Positions 34,129 through 46,827 of a stretch of 64,000 nt of DNA are shown here, in pieces; positions within the stretch are counted from its first letter, which is position 1; the number at the start of each line of letters is the position of its first letter. The position numbers and the translations under genes were made by a program. The stretch covers positions 7,893,771 through 7,957,770 of the forward strand of contig NC_044978.1 of NCBI RefSeq assembly GCF_008728515.1, in the 5' to 3' direction. The notes under the pieces are model-generated. The model did not search any database, was not told the origin of the DNA, and was given only the letters and a program-made list of their open reading frames with translations. Origin of the DNA: Papio anubis. Taxonomy: Eukaryota; Chordata; Mammalia; Primates; Cercopithecidae.

Positions 34129-34140
34129 AAGAAGGCCCTT
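34129..34140 (+). repeat. 12-bp TSD, left
   Basis: AAGAAGGCCCTT recurs exactly at 34453-34464, bracketing the Alu inside the LTR. Confidence 0.92.
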
Positions 34141-34452
34141 GGCTGGGCATGGTGGCTCATGTCTGTAATCCCAACACTTTGAAAAGCCAAGGTGGGCAGA
34201 TCATGAGGTCAGGAGTTTGAGACCAGTCTGGCCAACATGGTGAAACCCTGTCTCTACTAAAAATACAAAAATTAGCTGGGCATGGTGGCAGGCACCTGCA
34301 ATCCCAGCTACTTGGGAGGTTGAGGCAGGAGAATTGCTTGAACCTGGGAGGCAGAGGCTGCAGTGAGCCAAGGTCATGCCTCTGCACTCCAGCCTGGGGG
34401 ACAGAGAGAGACTCCAGCTCAAAAAAAAAAAAAAAAAAAGAAGAAGAAGAAG
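34141..34452 (+). mobile_element. Alu (S-type) with A18 and (AAG)n tail
   Basis: Full-length dimer from GGCTGGGCATGGTGGCTC to CTCCAGCTC, then a pure A run and AAGAAGAAG triplets. The triplets probably grew from the AAG-containing TSD. It lies in the MaLR LTR. Confidence 0.95.
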
Positions 34453-34581
34453 AAGAAGGCCCTTACCAGATGCGGCCCCTTGCTCTCAAAGTTCCAAGCC
34501 TCCAGATAAATTGATTTACTTATAAACTACCCAGTCTCCAGTGTTCTGTGATACCAGCAGAAAAAAGACTAAGACAATATT

Positions 34582-36649
34582 CAAGTTCTATGTTCTGTAA
34601 ATTTAATAAAAAGTTGTTCTGCAAACAACACTTACTGTGATGAAAACTAAAAATTTGCCTAAAAGATGGGACTCAAATTCTTAGTATACTGGAGCCTCAC
34701 AAGATTTAAGATGCAATATCATACAGAAGTTAGTATATATCAGGGGCTACCTTGGACCCCATTCAAGGAAAATGAGTTATTGAACATATTACAAGCAACT
34801 TGTTAGGACTATGTTTCAACTCTAAGTTGGTCCCCAGGCATGGAGATTGATGATAACATTATTAAGTAAAGCTCTAGTGTTTTCTACTTTCATTTTTACC
34901 TTAATATCACCTCTAAATTTAATTGGTATTTCAAAAGAGAATATAGTTTGAATTTGAACATTTTGTATCTAAAGGTGAGTGTAAGGATGAGTTTGAAGGT
35001 GATATGAAGTTGTCAAAAGTCATAAAGCTGCTACTAATTTCAAGATAAAAATAAATTGCGTTACTGAAGGAAAAGCTTAGTTAATACAACAGGGAATATA
35101 ATAACGAGTTCACCTAATATAGTCCCTAAAAGTGAAGAGAAGGTTTTAGTCAAAGGAACTTAGAGAAGATGGAATCTGTTTGTAACAAAACACTCTAGGG
35201 ATACAGAGTAAGTAAAAATAGAGGTTTGTCCTTCACTCATTTCTATCCTCAATGGCTCATTTATGAGCTTCTTCTGAATTATGATCCTGCAGGCTCACTT
35301 AAGAATTAGGAAAGATGCAAATGTATACTATGTCCATCCATCATATTGTCTTCGATACTTTAGTGATCAATAATATCAAGACACACTATTTCAATGTTAA
35401 CATTTCCTCAAACAAAGATAATCTGAAGCACACTTAACACCATGATGTGTACCTAACCTTAGAGATGTCTGGACTTGGTCTACCATAAACAATTGTGATT
35501 ACGCTTAGGTGACCTTTTAACATCTTAAGCTAATTGACCCAGCCAGAAAACACCTGCTTCATGCATATGATTTGCTGCTACTGAGCTTCAAATAGTGAAA
35601 GGAATAGCAAAAAGGGAGTTGCAGAGAAATATTTAAAGTGTGGTGCAAATATTAAGTTTTAAGAAATGGTTACAAAACGCATATATGGGGAATTGGTCAG
35701 TTATGCACTTAAGTCATGTCAGTTTAAAAGCTTGTTATAAGAATAAAAGAAGAGAATGAATTAAACAGGTGGACATAGAATTAGATGTTTAAAATAGAAT
35801 AGAGGCTTAGAGTAAAATAGATATCAATAAAATAAAAGTAAAAAATGACCGCTGGTTCAAGAGTAACAGTAGCTTATTTCTCTCTTGATTTTCATGGATA
35901 ATTAAAACACATTGCAATTCCCAGCCTTTCTTTTTAGGAAGATCACAGGTAATCCTACAAAGCGTCTTAACTACTATTGGGTTATTTTGTTAATACTTAA
36001 TTATTACATTTGACTAGCCTTTAAGTTATTTAGTAACAATCCTTATAAATGTTATCAGCAGAATATATTCTTCCAATTTTGCATACAATCAACAGTCTTC
36101 AACTCAGAAAAACATCTATGATACAGTAAATATATATAGACATGTGAAATATGATGAAGAGAATCCACATGTATAGATATGGAATATGATAAGTCAAGGC
36201 CACTTTATCTATAAAACTCCCCTTTGAGTTGATTTGAGTTTTTCAGTTTCAACAGTTAATAGGCTCCAGTGCCTGCTGCTAACATTCAACGGGCCTTATT
36301 TTTGTAAATGTCAGTGTTTGGATTCTTTCCATGGTGAGTGGCACATAAAGTTAATTGATACATTGATGTAATTTTTTGGCACTCCAAAGAACAAAGCCCC
36401 CAAATCAGCCTTATGCCACATTTTCTGAATATACAAAAGAGATGGACAGAGGAAACGTCAGGAGTATACTGTTGTTTTAAATGACATTTATACTCCATTT
36501 CAAACAGAGAAATATTAAGAATATTTAAAGACCCAAAAATATAAGAGAATTGAAATGTCAGAAGAATACTATAAAGGAAGAAAAGCATGTAAGTGCCAGA
36601 AAACAAATACATAAAACCAAATCTGCATTTCTAAAATAAATTTTAGCAT
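34582..36649. other. Unassigned AT-rich DNA
   Basis: No recognised repeat, tandem array or gene. Confidence 0.5.
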
Positions 36650-36836
36650 ATGATTCTCAAACTTGATGATGTATGGGAACAAAGAGCATTATTTATTTAA
36701 AATGGAGATTGCAGGCATTACTCTGAGAGAGCCTGATTCAGCAGGCCTGAGGAGGGACCTGAAAATGTGCATGTTTAATTACCTCTCCAAGATGCTCTGA
36801 TGCAATTGACCCTTAGTACACTTTGGAAAATGCAAT
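36650..36836 (+). mobile_element. MER5A-like hAT MITE
   Basis: Starts TGATTCTCAAACTTGATGATG, has GCCTGATTCAGCAGGCCTGAGG in the middle and GATGCTCTGATGC to ACACTTTGGAAAATG at the end, as in MER5A. The termini are too worn to define a TSD. Confidence 0.7.
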
Positions 36837-37913
36837 TTTAACATGTGAATATTTATATAGCCAAATAAGAGGTACTATAAATTACTGTCCCTGAATTTTA
36901 AATTGTTTTAAGAAAATATATTTAATAAAAAAGAAGAGTATTTATCATATGACGCAAAGGATCAAATTATATTCAACTGATATTCAACTGAAAATGTATA
37001 GATTTCAGACCCTATACACATATATCTACATGCCATAAGAATATTTTATTACAATTCTAGTCTTACTTACAGGTTCTCCAAATTTAGAGGAAGAACCCTG
37101 ATTGAACTACAATGCCTATTAACCTACAAATCATTGACATTTCCTAAAGCAGCATGGATTGCCAGAAAACTTAAAAACTTTATAAAGTAGACAAAGAAAT
37201 AAACCTCTTTCAAATATAGTCAGTCCAGAAAATACTCAGGCTAGTGACTGAGTGGAAGTGGAAACTAGCAAAGTAACTGAAACATTAACTCATGATTTTG
37301 CTTTTTGGAGCATGTGTCTAAATGGTGATCTTGACATTTGTGTTCTGCTATCTTCTAGAAGTAGAGGGGTTCAAAGCCCATGGCTCATGTCATGTGTGGA
37401 TTCTAACAGGAGAACCTTTCCTGTCCATGAACCTGTACCTAAAGGGGTAAATAATTAGCAGCAAGGGAAATGAAAAATAACCCCCTGCCCAGAAGACTGC
37501 AAGAAAAATACTCTATATCATATTTTGGAATTAAACAGGAATAAGGTTGGAAACGTACCCTAGTAATTCATCATTATAAGCCAGGCCTCACCAACAGTTG
37601 CAGCCTTACTGTCTGTAATTGTAATTTTAAGGCTTATTCAAAAATCTTAAAATAGTATTTAGTTTAGAGTAGCCTCAGACTGGTAGTGCTTCAAAAACAA
37701 ACACACTCATTCCTGAGAAATCTGGCTTATATAAACAAACAAATCACAAACATGCAAGGCAAACAAGATGTCATAAGCAAAAGCCAGTAGAAGTTACAGA
37801 CAGCAGATTTAGACCCATAAAATATTCGCTTATTAAAATTATCAGCCACTGAATGTTAAATAAGTATACTAAAATGTCTCAAAAAGTCAAAAAGGAAAAA
37901 TCAAGAAAATAAC
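36837..37913. other. Unassigned DNA
   Basis: No recognised repeat or gene. Confidence 0.5.
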
Positions 37914-38222
37914 TTTTTTTTTTTTTTTTTTTTTTTGAGACGGAGTCCCGCTCTGTCACCCAGACTGGAGTGCAGTGGCCGGATGTCAGCTCACTGCAAG
38001 CTCCGCCTCCCGGGTTTACGCTATTCTCCTGCCTCAGCCTCCCGAGTAGCTGGGACTACAGGCGCCAGCCACCTCGCCCGGCTAGTTTTTTGTATTTTTT
38101 TTTTAGTAGAGACGGGGTTTCACCGTGTTAGCCAGGATGGTCTCGATCTCCTGACCTCGTGATCCGCCCGTCTCGGCCTCCCAAAGTGCTGGGATTACAG
38201 GCTTGAGCCACCGCGCCCGGCC
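37914..38222 (-). mobile_element. AluYRa-type, young full-length Alu
   Basis: A T23 tail, then GAGACGGAGTCCCGCTCTGTC through to CACCGCGCCCGGCC. CpGs are largely intact, and the variants GGCCGGATGTCAGC, GGGTTTACGCTATTC, ACCTCGCCCGGCTAG, GCCCGTCTCGGCC and AGGCTTGAGCC are those I associate with Old World monkey AluY lineages rather than human AluY. This is the best evidence in the window for the host lineage. Confidence 0.95.
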
Positions 38223-38918
38223 AGAACTTTTAATATAAACATGGAATGAAGAAAATGGAAAAATTAGCTGATAAGTTGAACTGTAGTTTAGATACACTTA
38301 AGGAAAAAACAGGTGACTTGGAAAACAGTAAAATATTTATGGACATAAAAATTTGATTCCTGAGACAAAATGCAATGAAAACATGCAAGAGAGGTTTAGA
38401 GACTTTAAAGATAAGGTGGGAAAGTATAACATACTTCTTGCTAAAGTTTCAGAAGAAGAGGAAGAGACAGAAAATGACTGAAGCAACATTTAAAGAGATA
38501 ATGGCTAAACTTTTTCAGACTTACTGAAAAGATATCAATTTATTCCAGAAATCTAATGAAATACAAGAAGGATTCATAAGAAGAAATGTCAACCTAGACA
38601 TATTGTAGTGAAACTGCAAGATACTAAAGACAAAGAGAAGATCATAAATGTAGCCAGAGAGAAAAGACAGATTAACTTCACACAAGCAAGAGTTAGGATA
38701 TCCTGTGAATTATCAGAAACATCAGACCAAAGAAGACAATAATATATAATAATATCTTCATTATGCATAGAGGAAAAGCTGCCCCAAACTTCTCGATCTA
38801 AAATTCGATTTTTTTAAAGTATTGAGATGAAATAAAGAATTCCAAACAAAAACTGAGAAAGTGTAAGTTTACTACCAGCACACCCTCAACAAAGCTAATT
38901 TTAAAAGCACATATGAGC

Positions 38919-39080
38919 ACATGTGTAAATATATTATATATGTATTATATATTATATAAAATGTATTTTGTATGCACATATAGATACATATATATATCAA
39001 TGCACACAAAATATATGCATATGTATATGTATATAGGTATACATATATATATCTATACCTTCACATACATATATGCACAT
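38919..39080. repeat. AT-rich TATA/CATA low-complexity tract
   Basis: Irregular TATATA, ATATGTAT and CACATA words; inside the old L1M. Confidence 0.85.
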
Positions 39081-40236
39081 AGACACCCATACAGACAGAT
39101 AGAAGATATAAAAGCTAACAACTATAAATCTGGGAACGGTAAGTGGGAGTTCTTTATATTATTCTTCCAACTTTTTATATAGATTTAAAATTATCTGAAC
39201 ATATTAAAGATAAAACAAAATAATAAAAATGATAATAGGAACTTCCCCATATGTTTAGAAATTAAGAAATCTATTTCTAAATTATTCATAGTAAAAAAAA
39301 TATATAATGGGATTTAGAAAAATTGAGAAATGAACAAAAAAATAAACAAATTTCATTACCAATTTACCCAAACTTGTACAATGTAGTTGAAAAATATCTA
39401 GAGGAAAATTTAGTCATAAATGCTTATATTAGAAAAGAAGACAAGTAATTCATAAATAAAACATGCATTTTATAAGAAGTTAGAAAAATAACAACAAAAT
39501 AAGGGAGAAACAGACAATAAAGAGCAGAAATAAAATAAAAATGAAAATAAAAGGAGAGAATCAATAAAGCCAACAATTTTTTTCTTCGAAAAGCCTAATG
39601 ACATTGCCAAACTCCTAGCGACTTTTCAGTATGAAAACAAAGAAAAAGAAATAACATTAAAAATTTAAAAATAAGAATGCTATGTATATTAGATACACAT
39701 GAATACATTGTTGTCAATAAATTTGAAAACTCATGAAATGAACACATTCCTAAAATATAACTTATCAAACTAACTTGAGAAAGAATAGAAACTCTTAATA
39801 TTGTCAAGCTTCTAAAAAATTTCATCTGCAGCTGAAAATCTTCCTGTCAATAAAACTCCAGGCCTAGTCTTTTTTACAAGTTTGGTCTACGATACATTTA
39901 AATAACAAATAGCTCCCATTCTACACTAGCTACTCCAGAATGTAAAAAAGAAGAGAAATTCTCAAACCCATTTTATGAAGCCAGCAAATTCCAGATGCCC
40001 ATATTCAACAAAAAAGTACATTAACACATCAATTCTTTCGAAACGAGCAAATTCTCGATGCCAAAACATGGCAAAAAAGCATATTACCAGATCAATTTCA
40101 TTCATGAATGTAGGCGAGAAGATTCTAAATCAAATATTGGTGCATGAGATCCAGTAATGTATGGAAATGTAATTCTTACAACAAAGGGCAGTTGTTTTAG
40201 AAATGCAAGTCTACTAGAGGCTTCTAAGATTTTCTT

Positions 40237-40536
40237 TCTTTTTTTTTTTTTTTTTGAGATGGAGTCTTGCTCTGTTGCCCAGGCTGGAGTTGCAATGGCG
40301 TGATCTCAGCTCCTTGCAACCTCTGCCTTACGGGTTCAAGTGATTCTCCTGCCTCAGCCTTCTGAGTAGGTGGGATTACAGATACACACCACCATGCCCA
40401 ACTAATTTTTGTATTTTTAGTAGAGATGGGATTTCACCATGTTGGTCAGGCTGTTCTCAACCTCTTGACCTCATGATCTGCGCGCCTTGGCCTCCCAAAG
40501 TGCTGGGATTACAGGCGTGAGCCACCATGCTTGTCC
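40237..40536 (-). mobile_element. Alu (S-type), full length
   Basis: A poly-T tail and both arms to AGCCACCATGCTTGTC. Flanks CTAAGATTTTCTT (40224-40236) and CTAAGGTCTTCTT (40537-40549) form a 13-bp TSD with two changes. Confidence 0.93.
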
Positions 40537-40549
40537 CTAAGGTCTTCTT

Positions 40550-40860
40550 ACACTGGTTTCCGCACTCCTGGCCACATGGTAGAATTTCATTTTCCCCACT
40601 TCCATATAAGGAATTCTGGCAAAATGGCTGTGGGCAGACGTGTTATGAGCCACTTCTGGGCTAGAGCACTCAATTGCCACAGAAAGATCTTTCTTTTGAT
40701 CATCTGTTCCTGTGCGATGATGAACGTGGAAGCATGTGTGTCAAGGTGGTTTGTCCATCAGCTCAGATCCTGGAATGACTAAAATAAGCATAGGTCCCCT
40801 GCGAAACTTGTTGGACATGCAGCAATGATTGCTTTAACTGAAATGGTGATGAGCAAACGC
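40550..40860. other. Unassigned insert between L1M blocks
   Basis: This is more GC-rich than the L1 on either side and does not read as L1. It is probably another old transposable element that I cannot name. Confidence 0.4.
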
Positions 40861-41990
40861 AGCACCGCCTAGCTATTAATGATAGTTCCACATGGTTGAT
40901 TTAGCATTGAAAATCAAATGTAATTCACCACATCCATAGTTAAAGAGAAAAAAAATAAACTTAATAAATGTGAAAAAAACCTGTGATAAAATTTAATATT
41001 CACTCATAATGGAAAAAACTCTTAAAAACTAGGAATAGAAGTATTTTGAAAAAAGACAGTATCATGCAAAATAGTAAGACATTTAAAATATCCTAAGACC
41101 AATCTAGGAGTGGCTCTCAATACCGCTTCCATTCAGTATTATGTTAGAGACCATAGGCGGTCTGCTAAGACAAGAAAGAAAAACTAGTTTAACAATTGGG
41201 AAGGAAAAAATAAACTTTCTATTTAAAAAAACGATATGATAGTCTGCTTGTCTTTAAATATGAAGATAAACCATTAGTATTAATAAGAAATGTAAGTTTG
41301 CAAGAAAGTGAATTATTTGCACTTTCTGTACTTCTGAACAGAAGATAAATTTAAAATATACTATTCACAATAGCATCAACAATTTGCAGTTCTTAAGGAT
41401 AATAAAATGTGAGCAAGACTGTTATAGAAAAATCATAAAACTTCATTAACAGATATTAAAATAAATAAAAAAGATGAACCATATTCATGGATTAGTAAAC
41501 TCAGTATTTTAAAGGTATCAATTTTCCTTCAGATTGAACTATGGATTTAGTGTAACCTACCCTCCCCTAAAGAAGAACATTTCTTAAATTTTATAACTTG
41601 ACATATCAATTCTGAAATACATATGGAAGTGCAAAATTCCAGGGATATTCAAGAAACTGTTCAGAAGAACTGGGTGGGAGGACACTGGCCTTATCAGATA
41701 TCATGAGGCTAAAGTTATTAAGGCACTGTGATATTGACATAAACTGACTAATGAAATAGAGTAGTATCCAAGACACTGAGTTATGTATGTGTAGCTGAAC
41801 AAGCAATAAATGCCAAGGTGGTATTGGAAATCAATGAGGAAAGGATGAAGTTTTAATAAATGATACTATGATCAGTCATTCATATGAAAAAAAGAAATTG
41901 AACCCATCCCTCATCAAAACATGCAAAATCCAACTCCAGGTTAATGAAAGACCCAAATGTATTATTTTAAAAATATATTATTAAATGATG

Positions 41991-44404
41991 TGATGCATTC
42001 ATTCCACAAGGCCTTCAACTGGAGGTAGGGGTGGGGAGTGGTGTCTGTATATGAAATTAGAAATGGCTGTAATTTCATTTTAATAACAGACTAGTATGTC
42101 AAATAATTCAGTAAGAATATGACTATTGTGACTAGAATTACTATTATCCAGAGAATTTATAGAGGGGAAGTGGTGTGTGTGTGTGCCCATGTGTGTATGA
42201 AAACAGTGTATAGCAAACATGATCACAATGGTATTGGAAAAGATTCTAGGGAGAGAATGATTAATGAGAGTCACTTTTGTCCTCAAGGAGCTCACAGTCC
42301 ATCAGGTAGTACCTATAGGACTTAGGGGGCTGTCAGGTCCACCACTCATATCCTCCCCACTGTCAAAAACTGTGCAGAATAGGGAAACATAGTTACCAAG
42401 GTCAAAATGACCAAGGATTTGGGATCACCTAGAATAGATTCCTGAAACTAGAACCCCTTTTGAAGAAAAACAAATGTTCCCACTGTTGCATTCTTAATCA
42501 GACAATTAACCAAGTGTAATTACTGGCTACTGAATAAGATAACTTGTAGTATTTATATCAATTACATGCACATCTTTTTAATTCTTTTAATTATGTACCT
42601 TAATGTTCTTACTGCTGATAACTAGAAAACAACAAGGTTTGGTAAACATGCAAGCCTCATCACATCCTTCATTAAATCACTGGAGTATTAGATCATTAGA
42701 TCTGTCAGATTTTAGCTGAATATGCAATAGACTCTCCTGAATTACAGGAAAACGTCTCCAACTCATATCAAGCAACCTGGAAATGACTGTATTGGTCGCC
42801 AAGAGTGGTTGACTTTGCTTATTACTTGCAGTAAGTTGTCTTTCTGTGATCACTCAAGCCTCATTATTCATGTAATTACTGTAATCATTGTGACACTAAT
42901 GACTGTTGAAGTCTAAATGTGTGAAATTAATTCACTAACAAGTGTAAATATGTGTCCATGAAGGGCCAATATATAAACTGGAAAATGAAACTTCGGTATT
43001 CTGCCGAAAATGAGAAATTAGCACCAACATTAGAATATCAATAGCGTATATGAATGTCTTGTGAATGTAACCACACGTTGACCATGGTTAGATAAATTTA
43101 GTTATTAATAAAATTAAACCACCTGGGAGTGATTACTCAGAGTACACATAACCCTCCTCTAACAGACTGAATGTGAAAATCTAGTTCAGTTTCTTGAGTC
43201 CAAAATAAATTAATTCATGAAGGTGACCTAATGGTTGACACATTTTAGAATGTGAGGGTGACCTGGCTTTGACAAGCCATCCCACTGATCACCAGTGTTT
43301 TTTCAACTCACCTTACTGGCTTGTTGGGTGCCCCCCTCCCCTCCACAGTTCTGCGTCTGTCCTTCCTGAGGCAGAATGCTTGGTCAAAAAGGACATTGAA
43401 AAACAAATGACAGAACTTCTCATGTTGATTTCTGTTTAGCTAATTATCAAATTTCTAGTTTATCTGAACCTACTAGAATGGAAAAAAATGGCACTTTAAA
43501 GTTAACAATAGGAATAAGACATCCTTTCCTTTAGAGCTCCTATTTTTAGTAATCTACTCCCAGACCAACCCCCAAATCTGTCCCCAACAGGTTGGCTGTA
43601 GAAGAGTGTGAGGCCCTTCCTTGTTCTCTGATCAAAATGATAACCACCTGCCTGACTTTCCATGTCGTGAAAAGCGGTTGGTGTACGAACGCGTGACAGG
43701 ATAACTCGCACGTTGGCTAAGAGGCCAACCATTCCTTCCCCGCTCCCCCCTCCCCATACCCAGGCTGAGGGCAGGAACTCGAGTTTGTCCTGGTGAGGTG
43801 GGATCCCAGGTGCAGGTGCATACCAGCTGGAGGCTGCTCGTACGCCAGTTGGCGCCTATGAGCCCAGACACACACTTGCTGTGATTCTAAGCCTTCCTGC
43901 AGCCCAGCTCCCTTATGTGGTAAGCCCCCTGGAATACTGGTGATTAGACCCATATTTTAAAATGGTTTGTGACTGACAGGACAGGAAAACAATGCATTCG
44001 AAATAGCAGCATAAGTCTTCCTTACAGATTTAGTTGAATAAGTTGGGCATCTCTCTTTAGTCCAAAACAAACAAACATGACACAAAATGTGTTGTTGAAA
44101 ATGCCATATGTCTGAGTTGGAGAATAAAAGGTTTCATTCAATAAGAAGTTGTCAAGCAACCACCAAGAGTGAAGTAACAGGGGCAAATGTTATGGGCCAT
44201 AAAAATCCCCTTCCATTCTTTCTTAGCAAATTTATTTTTTCTCATAAGTCTCATTTTCCTCCTGCTGCATATATGAATCTAAAATGCACGTCAATGGAGA
44301 ATACAATTGGTCTTTTCCTTAAAACATCGAAAGCTGACTTAAAAAAGCCATACTTTAACATTCTCCAAGTTGGAGTTGCCTTAATTAATGAGTCGAATTT
44401 TGAA
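41991..44404. other. Unassigned, mostly unique DNA
   Basis: No repeat recognised apart from a short TG run near 42172-42185. Contains a segment homologous to 52.4 kb (42500-42700) and a local CpG cluster (43660-43870). No coding frame supported. Confidence 0.5.
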
Positions 44405-45125
44405 AGCAAGATTTAATAAGTTCTCAACTAAGTGCCAGGTGCTGTGTTAGGAACCAGGGAGACAGAAAAGATAGCAGGACACCCCTTGTCCTTGAGAAGC
44501 CAACAGGCTACAGAGAAAAGAGACATATTACCAAGCAATTCCAATCTCATTTAATACACGGGTCAGTGCAAGTTGTTAAGAACATGACTAATTATGTCAA
44601 GGAGAGCAAAAAAAAAAAAAAGTTTCCAGAGAAGTAGATAGGCATAGAGGAATAGCAGAGAGCAGAATGAAATACAGGAAGGTCTAAAAGCAGGGTCCTC
44701 TCCCCTGCAATTAAAGGTGTGAATTTGTCATGCTTGAATGTCAAAGAAGTGGAGTAGGAGAGGTGGGGCCATATTTGAATGGCCTGAGTAGCCTTGGAAA
44801 CGAGTTTGAGTTTTATCCTGATGACAGCTAGAAACTAATCAGAGGTTTTAAGCATGGCAGTGGCATGCTTTCACCCCCCTCCCCGTCTTATAGTTAGATA
44901 ACTCAGCATTTTCCAGGTAACATGGAGAGGGTAGAGGCAGAGTCCAGTAAGGAAGCTACTGTGATAGCCGCATGGACAGTAAGTGATAGCCTGAGTTAAA
45001 GCTGTGACTGTATGGATGAAGAGGATAGGAGGATGAGGAGGGTAGAGATTTGGCAGCTGGAATGAACAGGTCTAGTGATAACTCACTTGAGATTTGAGGG
45101 TCAGGAGAGGAAAGGAGACACCAGC
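44405..45125 (+). mobile_element. L2-like ancient LINE fragment
   Basis: AAGTGCCAGGTGCTGTGTTAGG, GTCCTTGAGAAGCCAACAGG, then GGAAACGAGTTTGAGTTTTATCC, GGTTTTAAGCATGGCAGTGGC and GAGTCCAGTAAGGAAGCTACTG (with gaps) follow the same order as the L2-type consensus I remember. Diverged. Confidence 0.5.
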
Positions 45126-46293
45126 GCTAGTGATCTCTGATAACCTCTCCTGGAATTATCACCTCTATTGTCGGGAAGTTTACTCTTATACCAAACGGCA
45201 CTCTCTTTTGATCTTATTTAAGCCCTTTTGAGTTCTCCACAGAAATGGGGAACAATTATTCAGCATTCCCATAAAAACCTGCTGAATCATTGAAGACATG
45301 CATTGCATCTGTTTTTAACTCTCCCTTCTCTAGATGACACAATCTCAGTTCTTTCAGACCTAGAATATGTTACTGAGTTTGTTTTGTTCTGTGTTTCTCA
45401 ATTATTTTTTGCTTGTTCACATCTGTTTTTCAAATGTCCAGGTCACACTCAGGGCGACTGTGTCCACCGCTAGTTTGGTAAAGATTCCTCATCTGGAACA
45501 CGGTCCTTCCATGCTTGAGTGAATGTTGTTGGTTACCCACGGGGTACATTTCACTCTCTTCAGGCACAGGGCTGCCCCCCACATAACCCACATGATCTCA
45601 AGGAATGCCATCCTGTTCCCTCCAGCCCTCAGCCTGCCCCAAGGCAGTTCAACTGATTTAAAAGTAATTCCATCCCAATAGTGAGTGACTCATCAGGGTC
45701 CAAGAATGTAAGGAAAGGTTTCCTAGGGGAATCTTGAAAAGTTTATCTTTCCTTGCTCCTCTCCAAGAAATAGCTGAAGCAGGTCTCTTAGTGTATCTAT
45801 AGATGGTAGATACTTCATAGCCATAGAAGCAGATGTGTCATAGATATTTAGCCTGGAAATAGCCAGCTCCTGGTTTATGGAGGTGGAGAGCGCTAAGAGG
45901 ATTGCAGAAAAATGGACCCAGCTAAAAGGCTAATAGAACACTGAAAGCCCGTCCTTCCTCCCGTGTTGACCTTTTGGCGAGCCAATCAGTTTTCTCATGC
46001 TTTAAGCTAGTTAGAATTAGGTTCTGTAGCAGGGAAGCAAGAGAAACCCAACTCTTGCATATTGTATTCTTATTAACACACACTGAAGTCAGATTTGCTT
46101 TTTTAAAAAATGACCACATTGCAAGCCTCCTATTTCATTGCTTCAGGTCCTTTTCTGATATGTTTTAGTTCACCTCGTACTCAGCTCTTGGGCACCAATT
46201 ATGGAGAACTTAAACAAAGTGGAAAACCGTGGTCTGCACTCTGAGTTCATCATGTGGTATGGCAGACACGAAACACACCGTGCACTTCCGCAG
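45126..46293. other. Unassigned DNA
   Basis: No repeat family recognised with confidence. Confidence 0.4.
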
Positions 46294-46551
46294 TTTCCTC
46301 CCATATGATGACCTATTGCTTGCTACTGTTTCTCCAAATTTCTCCATACCACGAATGACCTGAGGGCAGGAGCTGGGTCTTTTACATCATATATATATTC
46401 ACACAAAATGTAAATACATATTACTGTAGAGATGTATATTCCCTGATGCTTCAAGCAGGGTTGACACAGGGTGTGCTGATTTAAATCTGGAATCTTTTTG
46501 GACTCTTAGTGTATTGCTCCTAGTAAATTCCTTTTCACCCACGGTAATATC
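46294..46551 (+). repeat. Direct duplication, copy A (258 bp)
   Basis: Aligns over its whole length with 46828-47088, at about 90% by eye with two or three short indels. Landmarks: TTTCTCCAAATTTCTCCATACC, TATATTCCCTGATGCTTCA and GTGTATTGCTCCTAGTAAATT (the first shown in part). Confidence 0.93.
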
Positions 46552-46827
46552 CCTGTGTGCAGGGACAGCACACAGCCACTCCATGGAGGAAAAGTCGGGT
46601 GTGGCTGGACTGGCCCTGGAGTGCTGAGTGGAATTTGGGAAGACATTTCTGGTGAAAGAAGGAATAAGAACAAAGGCACGTTATGTTTTGGAGGCAGTGA
46701 GGAAGTGGACTGGTCTGAAGCAGTATCTGTCACCTGTGGGGCCATTGGAAATAGGGTTGAATCCCCGAAAGCCAGGCGGGGATTTTAGGTTTCTTTTATA
46801 CTCAGAGTAGGCAAAGGTATACAACAT
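46552..46827. other. Spacer between duplicated blocks
   Basis: This 276-bp spacer is GC-richer than the duplicated blocks and is not duplicated within the window. Confidence 0.6.

Larger units (their letters stand above)
33899..34576 (+). mobile_element. Solo MaLR LTR (MST-like), split by an Alu
   Basis: MaLR-type LTR landmarks in order: CTACGGTTTGAATGTGTC at the start, TTAATCCCCAATGCAACAG, GAGTGGGTTAGTTACC, GGAGTGGGCTCC, then after the Alu CCAGATGCGGCCCCTTGCTC, CCAAGCCTCCAGATAAATTG, ACTACCCAGTCTCCAGTG and AAGACTAAGACA at the end. Flanking 5-mers GTATT (33894-33898) and ATATT (34577-34581) fit a 5-bp TSD with one change. No internal retroviral region is present. It is the same family as 60857-61539, in the opposite orientation. 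Confidence 0.85.
38225..41990 (+). mobile_element. Second old L1M/HAL1-type LINE, ORF1 to ORF2
   Basis: Highly decayed L1 text in order on the plus strand. ORF1-region blocks span 38225-38915 (ACATATTGTAGTGAAACTGC, AGACAAAGAGAAGATCAT, GCCAGAGAGAAAAGACAG). ORF2 blocks span 39300-40200 (TTATATTAGAAAAGAAGACAAG, CCATTTTATGAAGCCAGCA) and 40900-41990 (ACTATTCACAATAGCATC, ACCATATTCATGGATTAG). It is broken by an AT-rich expansion (38919-39080), an Alu (40237-40536) and an unassigned insert (about 40550-40860). No coding capacity. Confidence 0.75.

Noticed and set aside
43502..43953. Antisense frames of 76-79 codons in the CpG cluster as a possible exon
   Set aside because: Three overlapping frames, none with a recognisable domain; CpG content alone does not support coding.
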